Shown here piece after piece: positions 27,181 to 37,062 of a stretch of 64,000 bases of DNA. The notes under the pieces are model-generated. The model searched no databases and was not told where the DNA came from. It saw only the letters and a list, made by a program, of their open reading frames with translations. Each line of letters begins with the position of its first letter. The stretch's first letter is position 1. Made by a program: the position numbers and the translations under genes. Source of the stretch: Strix aluco (Eukaryota > Chordata > Aves > Strigiformes > Strigidae); assembly GCF_031877795.1 (NCBI RefSeq), contig NC_133971.1, positions 96,948,154 through 97,012,153 of the forward strand. The letters run 5' to 3'.

Positions 27181-28136
27181 AGGCAAAAAGTGAAGCATAT
27201 AAGTCTACAGCTTGGGACAAAAATGTCACCGTATATAGAACTGAGTGGGAACTTGTAGAAAACCAAGTCTTGGCAGCTCTCAGCGAACCATGGTCCGTCA
27301 GCAATGCAGACTTCTCCAGGCTGCTTTAATTTCACAGCTTCTCGATCTTGCAGCTCGAATGGCAAGTGACAGCAGTGTCCCTCTGCTTGGCTGCTACGTG
27401 TGCCAAATTCTGAGGCTTGGGGTATGAGCAGATAATTGCATAGGCTAAAATGAGCTCACCACATTGATTCCAGGAGTTACCTCCGTACAAGGCTATATGT
27501 AAATCTGGCCCACCTGGAAGATGATGCCAGGGTAGGGCACCTGAACCCTGAGAAAACTCTTGGCTTTCTCTAGTGCTAAATCTGATGAGTCTGTGGGACA
27601 GGCAGGGCCCGGTTCAGTGGTTGTAGATTCAGGACCAAGCAAGGTTTTCTTTGCTGTTGTTCAGAGTTTTTTTCTGGGGAAGACCTCAGTAGGTGCTGGC
27701 CTGGTTGCCTCCCACTCACCAAAAGCGGAGCTGCTGATGGCTGACGGTGGGAGGAGCGCGGCCCCACACCCAGCAGCTGGCTGGTCGAGGGATGGCTGCT
27801 GCGGCCCGCAGCGCTGCCGGCCCGGGAGCCCCACGCAGCCTGGGCAGCCGTGAAGGGCCGACAGCAGTCATCGCCACCGGCCCGGGGAGCAGAGCCCTGT
27901 GCTTAGGGCAGACAGAAGCATCAGTCTGTCTCTGCGCTTGCATAGCCAGAACAGTTATCACCACCATAACCCCCCAAAAGCTGTACGGCCCTTGCACAGG
28001 GATGGTGTAGACAATGCTGCTCCCGAGGGGCTCAGATGCTCTGTAAAATGAAGGACTTGGTAAGTTCTCCAAAAGCTACCCTGTCAGTAAAATTTGCAGA
28101 TGAATACACGTAGCACCTTCCTACAGGTTTATAAGT

Positions 28137-28156
28137 CTCTTTCTCTCTCTCTCTCT
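28137..28156. repeat. (CT)n microsatellite
   Basis: A short CT dinucleotide run (TCTCTTTCTCTCTCTCTCTC), about 65 bp before the larger polypyrimidine tract. Confidence 0.7.
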
Positions 28157-28219
28157 GATTCCACCCAATCAAGTAAAAATATTCATTTTAAATGAATAAA
28201 CGCACTAAGTATGGTTTGT

Positions 28220-28430
28220 CCTCCCTTCCTCCCTTCCTCCCTTCCTCCCTTCCTCCCTTCCTCCCTTCCTCCCTTCCTCCCTTCCTCCCTTCCTCCCTTC
28301 CTCCCTTCCTCCCTTCCTCCCTTCCTCCCTTCCTCCCTTCCTCCCTTCCTCCCTTCCTCCCTTCCTCCCTTCCTCCCTTCCTTCCTTCCTTCCTTCCTTC
28401 CTTCCTTCCTTCCTTCCTTCCTTCCTTTTC
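28220..28430. repeat. (CCTCCCTT)n then (CCTT)n polypyrimidine tract
   Basis: About 160 bp of perfect octanucleotide repeat CCTCCCTT, changing at about 28380 into about 48 bp of tetranucleotide CCTT. The strand is pure pyrimidine throughout. Mirror symmetry makes it a classic candidate for intramolecular triplex (H-DNA). All open frames over it are low-complexity by-products. Confidence 0.95.
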
Positions 28431-29948
28431 CTGTATTTTCACTCTTTTTCTCTGCTCTGCTCCCCTCCTCCCTCTCACTGTTTCTTCCTTGATCCTGGCA
28501 TCAGGTCTTGGTCTGTGAGGTGCAAAAGGCACAGTTACAATGCACTCCAGATGTGAAATCCACTGAGCCCCTTTGCCTGGGCCGGGCTGCATCCTCCATC
28601 CTCCAGCGGTGGCTCTGCCAACCCCGGTGACTGACCGTGACTTGCTGGGAGCAGCTGGGTGATCCGAGGGAGTAGCTTTCTGGAGGGTCCCGTCACCAAC
28701 AGGGACGATCCGCTGGGAGTTGCAGCAGCCAGCCAGGTGTCCCCAGTACTAGGTACAGGAAAAACGCCTGCCTTTGTACCTGGCAACGTAAACCAGGTCT
28801 TGTAAACACCTTCACTGCCTCCATTGGTCACTCCCTGGGCGCATTCAGAGAGCCGGACCTGTTCATCCTATCTGGCAGTCCCAAGAAAATACACCTTTTC
28901 TTCTTCCTCACTTCTTTCTTAAAACCCACAGAAGTTGTCGAGTTTACCTTCCTTGCTTTTTCCAGAGGATGCCCTGGTCTGTTCCGAGCGGGGTCAGTGG
29001 CTCTGTATCGTAACAGGTCATTTCTCTAGCGGAGAATCGCTCTCTGCAGCGCGTTCATCAAGCATCGGAGCTGGCAGTGCTCACTCCATCTCAAACACTC
29101 CGCCTAAAACCACCAGGACTTTTGATCCGATTTCTGTCTCTTGGGTTCCTTCTCTCGCATGTCACCAGAGAATTTAATTATCTATGCGGAAAGACAAGTG
29201 GGCTCTTTTAAGAGGCCTTTACATAAAGTAGTTAAAATAGCCGCCAGTTCAGCTCAACCAGCCTTTGGTTTGTAAGGATCAATCCATTTCCCTCTGGTAA
29301 GTGTCTCCATACTGTTCTGCTACTTTACAGACTGAGTTGTCTTATCTATAAAATACCAAAGTAAACAAGCCTAAGGCTTTTGACCCTTGAATTAAAATGT
29401 GCCTGGGACATCCTGAAAATCTTACTGAAAGCAGCTGGTGGTTTAAAGGAGCTAATTAAATTCGTCAGCACATATAGAATCAGCATTTTCATGGTTTAAA
29501 GGGTCAGAGAAGAAAGTACAGTTAGAATCACCAAACAAGCGATTAATGCGATTCCAAAAAAATGTCAGGGCCGGCAGAGGCACGCGGGGCTGGGAGGGGG
29601 CCCTGCCATGCACAGTGCGGGATGCTCCCCAGCCCTGGCAGCGGCTGCAGCCGTGCTCATCTGCTGCTGGGAGGGGAGTCGGCTGCCTCGGGCTCCGCTC
29701 TTAGAGCCAGAGCCGTAAAACCTCTGTCTGCAGCGGCAGAGCTGGGCCACGTCCCAGGAGGGGCTGTTTTCTGAGCTCCTGAGTTTCCCTCTGGCGCTGG
29801 GGCCAGGGCTGGCCCTGCCCTGGGGCTGGCATCAGACTGTGCACAGGAGCGGTGGGGCCCATGGGTCGCGGCCGCGTGGGGGGCCAGCGCCCTTCCCACA
29901 GACCCCCCCGAGAGCCCCCACGCGGGGTGTCGCGATGGCCAGGGCACA

Positions 29949-30975
29949 GCGTGTGTGTGCACGTGTGTGCACGTGCGTGTGTGCTGGCACGCGTGTACAA
30001 GGGTGCACTTGTGCATGTCTGTGTGTGTGTGTGTGCGTGTTGTGTGTACATGTAGGTGTGCATGTCTGTGTGTGTGCATCTGTGTGCATGTTGTGTGTAC
30101 ATGTAGGTGTGCGTGTGTCTGTGTGCATGTTGTGTGTACATGTAGGTGTGCGTGTGTGTGTGTGCGTGTTGTGTGTACATGTAGGTGTGCATGTCTGTGT
30201 GTGTGTGCGTGTTGTGTGTACATGTAGGTGTGCATGTCTGCATGTGTGTGTGTGCGTGTTGTGTATACATGTAGGTGTGCATGTCTGTGTGTGTGCGTCT
30301 GTGTGTGCGTGTTGTGTGTACATGTAGGTGTGCATGTCTGTGTGTGTGTCTGTGCATGTTGTGTGTACGTGTAGGTGTGTGTGTGTGGGTGTTGTGTGTA
30401 CATGTAGGTGTGCATGTCTGTGTGTGTGTCTGTGTGTGCGTCTGTGTGTGCGTGTTGTGTGTACATGTAGGTGTGCATGTCTGTGTGTGTGTGCATGTTG
30501 TGTGTACATGTAGGTGTGCATGTCTGTGTGTGTGTGCGTGTTGTGTGTACATGTAGGTGTGCATGTCTGTGTGTGTCTGTGTGCGTGTTGTGTGTACATG
30601 TAGGTGTGCATGTCTGTGTGTGTCTGTGTGCGTGTTGTGTGTACATGTAGGTGTGCATGTCTGTGTGTGTGTGTGCGTCTGTGTGTGCGCGTCCGTGTGT
30701 GCGTGTTGTGTGTACATGTAGGTGTGCATGTCTGTGTGTGCGTCTCTGTGTGGGTGTTGTGTGTACATGTAGGTGTGCATGTCTGCATGTGTGTGTGTTG
30801 TGTATACATGTAGGTGTGCATGTCTGTGTGTGTGTGTGTGCGTCTGTGTGTGCGTGTTGTGTGTACATGTAGGTGTGCATGTCTGTGTGTGCGTCTGTGT
30901 GTGCGTGTTGTGTGTACATGTAGGTGTGCATGTCTCTGTGTGTGTGTGTGTGTCTCTGTGTGCGTGCTGTGTGTG
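29949..30975. repeat. TG-rich minisatellite with 19 ACATGTAGG-type units
   Basis: About 1 kb of alternating purine-pyrimidine sequence. Nineteen units carry a near-invariant core GTGTGTACATGTAGGTGTGC followed by a variable (TG)n/TGCG spacer, so unit length varies around 40-70 bp. Two units have GTATACATG and one has GTACGTG. Long open frames on both strands (Thr/His-rich on -, Cys/Val-rich on +) follow from the repeat and are not genes. Confidence 0.93.
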
Positions 30976-31119
30976 CGCCGCACAGCAGAGGAGCAGATTA
31001 AAGCGTTAGGTCACATGGGAGCTACCGCTGGCTGGACCCCACCTGGGATTTGGGTTCTTATCGTTAATAGGATCGCTGGAGCTCACGGCTGTCATCCCAT
31101 CAAGATAAATGCCTCTAGT

Positions 31120-31200
31120 GCCCGCTTTTAAGCAATCCGAATTCAATTAGGCTAATTGGAAAACAAGTAAAGAAGGATTGCATTAATGCAGCCCTACAGC
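31120..31200. promoter_or_regulatory. Candidate homeodomain-site element upstream of RAX
   Basis: AT-rich, non-repetitive block about 3.9 kb upstream of the RAX start. It contains an inverted pair of Q50-type homeodomain sites, CAATTA-GGC-TAATTG (31144-31158), then GGATTG and GCATTAATGC. It lies between GC-rich blocks. This is an inference from motif content only; conservation in other birds has not been tested. Confidence 0.3.
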
Positions 31201-33504
31201 ATGAACGTCCACGCCTTCCCTCCGGAGGGGTGGCTGAGCGCGGCGAGCCCCCGTGTCAGAGCCCTCGCCCCAGGCCCGTGCCTCTCGCCCCGCCGAGGGC
31301 CGTCCCGCTCCCGGAGCAGCCGCCGCTCACGCCGAGCCCGTGGCCGGGCTGAGCACCGGCAGCAGCTCAGTCCATGGGGGCTCGGGCGCGCGGCCGGCTC
31401 AGCGCTCTGCGGTGTTCCTGCGGGCTACGGGGTGCCTGGTAAGAGGTGGACAAACACACCCGACTCTCCCAGGGGCAGAAAAAGAAATCTCACCGGAAAA
31501 AAAGCAGGAGGTGACTGTCAAGGCATGTGTGATGCCGTGACGGAGGAGGCAGCAGCCTCCTCACACAGCGTGCTTTCAAGAAGGTTCTTAAACTGCACCC
31601 TTAGGAACTTCTGGGGAGAAAAAAAGCAAAGCCAGTTTTTTCAGCTTTTAACAATCCGTTGGATGATACAGAGTTTGCAAACTGCAGCAGGACACAGGTT
31701 CCCACTGGGCGAATATTTCGCCCTTTTCTTCACTCCCCCTTTTCCTTGCCCCCTCCCCTTGTCGATTTGCTGTCTGCCCTCACAAGTCCTGTTTATCTTT
31801 CAGGGAGGGGCTCCCTGCTGCACATCACTGGTCTGGAGAGCGATGTCCCGCATGCAGAGTGACTTCTTCAAATGTCTGCTCTGCAAGGCAGTAATTATTT
31901 CAGCTTGACATAAAGAAAAGACAGGAGGAAAGGAAGCAAGAATCTGTGGCATTTTATGATGTGGATTTCATGGTGCGAAGGCACGTCCCATACGTAGGTC
32001 TCTGCAGCACCAGTGGGATCAAAACCATTCCCATTTAGTCTTCGCTATGCAGGCTCGGGAAGGAGGCAGAGCAGGCAGCTGTGCTCTAGAGGTTGTGCAT
32101 CTTGAGAATTTTTGTTAGCTTCCAAACATAATTTCAGCAGTAATTGTTGTAATAATGCATTGAAAAAAACTAAAAAAAGCGATGGAATGGGGTCTTTCTT
32201 TTGGGAAGGCAAGTAACAAATCCCACCTTTTTCATTCCCTAATGAATATTCTCAAATTTGATCCTGATTGCCCCTGTAACTTTCCAAAGGTAAATGGTCT
32301 TTGCGAAGCTGTGATGTACCACAGTATCGTTCATACGAGTAGGACATACACCCCCGGTGACTCTGTGGCAGCAGGGGATTTAGCTAACAGCCAGTCCATT
32401 AGACCCAAAAGGAAATGTTCAGACTGTTACCTTTCTTTGCCATCCTAAACTCTCCGTGTTAGTTTCTGATTATCAGAGGAACCGTTAGACTTCCTCCCTC
32501 GCCAGCGCAGCGTGATGCCTCGTGTGTGTGTGTCAGGGCACCACAGCCTGTGCCTGAAGCACGGCAAGAGAGATCTGGAGCTGGAAGAGTCAGAGCTGCT
32601 CTCTGCTCTGCTACAGGCTTGTGGGGTTTTTTCATGTTTTTACAGACTGTGACCAAGGGAGTTGATTCCTCTTTTGTCAAGTCCATTCCTGTGCGAGAAG
32701 GATGCTGCAGGACAAATGCAGTTCCATACAGCAAATGCACCTGTAATAATCTACTGCTGAGAAGAGAGGAGCCAAGAAGGAAGGTCTCTTGTGTACTCTG
32801 GGATGCGTACCCTGCTCTGGGGGTGGAAGATCTTTTGCCGTACATTAGCACTGTGATTAACAGCAAAAAGAATTGAGTCTTATCCCTGTATTTGACAATT
32901 TTGACAGGTGCCCTAAAAGCAGCCTCTGTGCCAGGACCCAGTGCCCTTTGAGGCACTTCCTGCCAGACCAGAGTCTGGCTAAATGGGTTTTGCTCCTTCC
33001 TCTCACCTTGATATCTTTTTTTGCTACAACAAGCAAAAATGATTCCCAAGTTTGCCCAGGGCTTCTGGAGGGATAGGCATGTTTTGTGCTGGTTGTGAGT
33101 GCCATAAAACCCCAGCTCCAAATTAGAAGAAATTAGGGACATTGCACAGTCCATTCATCTTCACTAATAGAGTTCTTGGGAAATACACATGTAGATTAAA
33201 GGAACACAATGGACCCTGGCTGATTGCTTTGAGTACCCTCCAATGCCCCTACAATGGTATTGACTTGCTTTTCATATCGTGCACAAAAGCCACACTAACC
33301 TTTTCTTGTCTCTTCTGTTGGCCTCTTCCCTCTTTGCCAACGGATGGCTGAGTTCTTTCGGCCGCAGCCCACCCCCGCCAGAAGCAGTCAGTGAAGGCAA
33401 ACCTCACCTGGAGCTAGCAGGAAAAGCTGAGCACTTCTAAAAGGCATTAACTTTGGGACATCAGACCGTAAACCTTAAAGAGGAGTGGGCACTGGCAGAG
33501 GCAA

Positions 33505-33640
33505 GCGCTGCCAATCTTTGTTTTCCTCTGGAAAAATTTACACAAAATGCATCCTGTCGGGGCGGGGAGAAACAAAAATGAAGATTTGTTGAGACAGGTC
33601 ATACCGTTTGTTAGACTAGCTAATATATTTGGAAGAAGAA
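33505..33640. promoter_or_regulatory. Candidate SOX/OTX element upstream of RAX
   Basis: About 1.5 kb upstream of the RAX ATG, CCAATCTTTGTTTTCC (33511-33526) places an OTX-like AATCT directly against a SOX-type CTTTGTT. AAGATTTGTTG follows at about 33583. A conserved OTX2/SOX2-dependent enhancer roughly 2 kb upstream of Rax is described in vertebrates. Identity with it is only a guess from position and motifs. Confidence 0.25.
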
Positions 33641-35019
33641 GCAGCAGTGGTGTTTTTCATTCACATACACTCTCCTCAGGCTTGAAACAGAAGCATCACC
33701 AAAGCTAACTGCAGGCTGAAACCCACTCTGGACGTGACTGTGTTTGTCACCGAAACCAGCTGGGATAAAAGATGGCTGGTGTCTCAGAGCACCCGGCGAG
33801 TGCTAGCATAAAAACTGACCAAGTGACGGGAAGAGAAAAGCAGAAAAAATACTGATGCAGGAAGGACTGTGCTGGAGGCAGGAGATGTGGTGCCACTGCT
33901 TGGCTCGTACTGTGCTGAGCCCATGTCCTCCCCAGGCCAAGTGCAAAGCAAGGTGTGGGATTTGGCTCTCTGCCTTACTTCCCAAAGCGTTTTGTGGATC
34001 TCCCACGCCACCATGCCCTGCCCTCCGGCCTCGCGGCCCCACGCAAGCCGTGGATGACAGCGTCACAGAACTCTTCTCACAGGGACTGTCTTATACCAAC
34101 ACATCGGAAAATTTCCTCAGAACTCTTGCCTAGCGCTGTCCCTGACTCCTGAAGGCCGGAAGGCAGAGCCACCTCCTTCACACGTCCCCAGCACCTGTTC
34201 TCGCCAACAGCCCGCACACGTTTTCACCTGGTCTGTAAACCCGGCTTTGAAGGCAGCCAGATGCCGGGACAGGGGACCAGAACATCGACTTTTTACCCCA
34301 TGCATCTGGCACAGAACGGTGCCACGGCGTCCTCCTGCACGTCACCTTTTGCGAGGCCACCTCCTCTTTTGTGATGCTGCCCGTGAACCCGATGCGCTTC
34401 AGAACCGCCTGGGACAGATGCGGGCTGGGGCTGTCAAGCGAGAGGAAGTGGCCCCGAGAGCCCCCAGCGCAGGGGACCGAACCGGGCACCCACTGCCCTC
34501 CGCCCCGGCCCCCGCCTCCGGGGCTCCCGGCCCTCCCCAGCCCCCCCAGGGACCCCCCCGCTTCCCGAGCGGCTCCCGCCGGTCCGGTCAGTCCCCTCGC
34601 GCCCGGCGCTCCGGCAGCCGCCCGCCCCACGGCGATTTCCGACGGCCCGAGGCTCCGGCTGCGCGGCTCGGCAGGTCGCCCGCCCCGGGGCCAGCGCCCC
34701 CCCCGCCCCGGGGTGGGGGAGGCCGGCCCGCCCCGCCTCGAGGGCCCCGGATGGCATCGCCCGGCGCCGTCCGTCCGGGGCCGGGCCCGGCGGGGCGGGG
34801 CGGCCGCGGGGCCCCGGGGATGCCCTGCCCCCCCCCCCCCCGGCCCCCCCCCCCCCCCCGCGCCGGGCCGGAGCGGCGCGGGGGCCTCGCCTTCCCTCTG
34901 TCCCGCCGCCCCCCGGCACTCCTCCCCCGCCCCGCGGAGCCCAGCCCGCCGGGCCGCGCCGCGCCGCGCCAGAGCTGCCCGCCCCGGGGCCGGGAGCGCA
35001 GCGCCGTGCCGGGGCCCCC

Positions 35020-35287
35020 ATGCACCCCCCCGGCGCCCCGCTCGCCATGGCCGAGGGCGCGTTCTCGCTGTCGGCTCAGGCGGCGCGGAGCCCCGGGGGG
35101 AACCCGTCGAGGCTGCACAGTATCGAGGCCATCCTGGGGTTCACCAAAGAGGACGGGCTGCTCGGCCCCTTCCCGCCCGACGGCAGCGCCAAGGAGGGGG
35201 ACAGGCGGGGGCCCCGGCACTGCCTCCCCAAGATGCCCGGAGAGCCGCCGCCGGCCGAGCCCCAGGGCCGCGCCGAGCGCTTCCAAG
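35020..35287 (+). CDS. RAX: RAX coding exon 1 (octapeptide)
   Basis: 268 nt, ending one base into a Glu codon at a GTGAGC donor (35288). It encodes the N terminus and the octapeptide [11 protein letters not shown], a Groucho-type repression motif in paired-like factors. Confidence 0.92.
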
Positions 35288-36764
35288 GTGAGCGCGGCGG
35301 GCGAGAGGCGCCGGGTGGCGAGCGGGTGGGTGGGCCCTCGGGGATCGCCCTGCCGGTGACCCGCCTGCCTTCCCCTCCAGAGCCGTTCTGCCCCGGCAGC
35401 GCCAGCCCCGAGCTGCCCGCCGGCAGCAGCGGCGAGGGGAAGCCGTCGGACGAGGAGGAGCAGCCCAAGAAGAAGCACCGGCGGAACCGCACCACCTTCA
35501 CCACCTACCAGCTCCACGAGCTGGAGCGCGCCTTCGAGAAGTCCCACTACCCCGACGTGTACAGCCGCGAGGAGCTCGCCATGAAGGTCAACCTCCCCGA
35601 GGTCCGCGTCCAGGTAACGCCCGACGGCAGCGCCCGCCTCGGCCCGGTGCCGCGCTCCCGGCACCGGGAGCCCCCGCACAGCCCGGCGCAGCCCCGCGTT
35701 CCCGGCGCCGGGAGCTCCCGGCACGGCCCGGCCTGGACCCTTGATCCCGGTGGCCCGAGCAGCCTGGCCCCGGTGTGCGGACGGCCCCGCTGCCCCCGCC
35801 CACGGGCCCGTGAGCCCAGCCCTGCCCCGGCACCGCTGGCCCCGGCCGGTGCGTGGCTGAGCGGCCCCGGGGACACCACAGAGCCCGGGGCCATCTTCCC
35901 TTTGGTGGCCGCAGAGCGGCCCCTGTGCCCAGGCTGGCCGCTGGCCACTGCCCCTTGTCTGGCGTGTCCCGGCCCGGGGCAGCCGAAGCCGCCGTGCGCC
36001 AGCATGGTGGCTAGCGGGTGGCTAGCGGGTGGCCGGGCCGGGCGGGTGGGCAGTCAGGGCAGGCCAGCTCGGCCACGGGGCTTTTGCTGCGCTGCGTCTG
36101 CGGTGCTGCTCCCCGCCGAGCGCGGGGCTGCGGGGGGCCGAGCCCGCGGGGAAGCGCCGCTGAACCTGCTCCTGCCCCGGCTCGGCACGGCACGCCATCG
36201 GCTGCAATGTCGTGTCTCCCTCGCTCCACTTCGTGTGTGCCGCTGCACCCAGGGGAGAGCCTCTGCCTTCCGTGCCGTCCCGTGGCCCGGCTCACGTGGC
36301 TGTGCTTGCAGGTGTGGTTTCAGAACAGACGGGCCAAGTGGAGGCGGCAGGAGAAGCTGGAGGTGACCTCCATGAAGCTGCAGGACTCACCCATCCTCTC
36401 CTTCAACCGCTCACCGCAGGCAGCGCCCATGGGCCCTCTCAGCAGCAACCTGCCCCTGGAGACCTGGCTCAGCCCGCCGGTGCCCAGCAGCACAGCCCTG
36501 CAGAGCCTGCCCGGCTTCGTGGCCTCGCCGCAGAGCCTGCCCGGCAGCTACACGCCACCGCCCTTCCTGAACTCTCCGGCCGTGACCCACACGCTGCAGC
36601 CCCTGGGGGCCATGGGGCCGCCGCCGCCTTACCAGTGCGGGGCCACCTTTGTGGACAAGTTCCCCTTGGACGAGGCAGACCCGCGCAACACCAGCATTGC
36701 CGCCTTGCGGCTGAAGGCCAAGGAGCACATCCAGTCCATCGGCAAACCCTGGCAGACGATCTGA
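35020..36764 (+). CDS. RAX: RAX (retina and anterior neural fold homeobox), complete in three exons
   Basis: RAX is a paired-like homeodomain transcription factor for eye-field specification, retinal progenitors and photoreceptors. Exons 35020-35287, 35381-35613 and 36312-36764 give 317 aa. Residues 33-40 are the octapeptide HSIEAILG. Residues 122-181 are the homeodomain ([20 protein letters not shown] ... [12 protein letters not shown]), with Gln at position 50 and the conserved homeodomain intron after VRVQ. A Pro/Ser-rich activation region follows, then the OAR motif at about 294-309 ([15 protein letters not shown]). The first ATG is chosen because MHPPG...AMAEGAFSL aligns with the mammalian N terminus; a second ATG lies at 35047. 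The octapeptide and the CPLX4 neighbour favour RAX over RAX2. Intron 1 is only 93 bp and intron 2 is 698 bp. Confidence 0.96.
35381..35613 (+). CDS. RAX: RAX coding exon 2 (most of the homeodomain)
   Basis: 233 nt after CTTCCCCTCCAG and before GTAACG. It encodes an acidic linker ([10 protein letters not shown]) and homeodomain residues 1-46, ending exactly at VRVQ, the intron position typical of paired-like genes. Confidence 0.95.
36312..36764 (+). CDS. RAX: RAX coding exon 3 (recognition helix, OAR domain)
   Basis: Starts at [10 protein letters not shown] behind TGTGCTTGCAG and runs 150 codons to TGA at 36762. It holds homeodomain helix 3, a Pro/Ser/Leu-rich region with a repeated QSLPG motif, [12 protein letters not shown], and the C-terminal OAR motif. 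Confidence 0.95.
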   Translation: MWFQNRRAKWRRQEKLEVTSMKLQDSPILSFNRSPQAAPMGPLSSNLPLETWLSPPVPSSTALQSLPGFVASPQSLPGSYTPPPFLNSPAVTHTLQPLGAMGPPPPYQCGATFVDKFPLDEADPRNTSIAALRLKAKEHIQSIGKPWQTI

Positions 36765-37062
36765 ACTCCCTCTTCAGCACCTGGGAGGAACCCCCCCACG
36801 GGGAAGACTGATCCTGGGACGCCCAAGGGACGCCCTCGCCCTGCGCTGGCTCCCTGGACGGCCAGGCACGGGAGAGCTGTCCCTCGCGCCAGCCTTTCCC
36901 CCACACCTTGGCTTGCTTTGTATTCTGTGGTCCTTTTAATTCCCTTTTCTACGTGCCCTGCAGAATTAGGGGTCTGATCATAGCTTAGGAAAAAAAAAAA
37001 TCTCTTTTGCTCTCCCTCCTTGGCTGGACGCTTTAGTTGCAATAAAAGCTGCAGTAGGGCGA
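36765..37062 (+). other. RAX: RAX 3' UTR with poly-A signal
   Basis: About 300 bp after the RAX stop. A canonical AATAAA lies at 37041-37046 in TTGCAATAAAAGCTG. It gives a short 3' UTR ending near 37060. An A10 run precedes it at about 36990. Confidence 0.65.

Larger units (their letters stand above)
27181..34430. other. CPLX4-RAX intergenic interval
   Basis: No protein-coding or RNA gene recognised. It contains the CCTCCCTT tract (28.2 kb), the TG-rich minisatellite (29.95-30.98 kb), GC-rich patches at about 27.75-27.9, 29.56-29.95 and 31.2-31.45 kb, and AT-rich non-repetitive stretches with homeodomain-type motifs. As the 5' flank of a tightly regulated developmental gene it is expected to hold enhancers. 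Confidence 0.6.
34440..36640 (+). promoter_or_regulatory. RAX: RAX CpG island / promoter region
   Basis: Very GC-rich, CpG-dense block covering the RAX 5' flank, exon 1, both introns and part of exon 3. Poly-C runs (34828-34859) and repeated CCGCCCC-type GC boxes lie immediately upstream of the start codon. There is no TATA box. The long open frames upstream and antisense in this block result from the scarcity of stop codons in GC-rich DNA. Confidence 0.8.

Noticed and set aside
28188..28592. Lys/Arg/Glu/Gly-rich and Pro/Leu/Ser-rich frames
   Set aside because: Pure low-complexity translation of the CCTCCCTT tract.
29657..30983. Long Thr/His-rich minus-strand and Cys/Val-rich plus-strand frames
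   Set aside because: Translations of the TG-rich minisatellite; no promoter, splice or homology support.
34247..35359. 370-codon plus-strand frame upstream of and overlapping RAX, and overlapping minus-strand frames
   Set aside because: GC-rich shadow frames with Arg/Pro/Ala composition. The RAX frame with its octapeptide and splice sites explains the locus.
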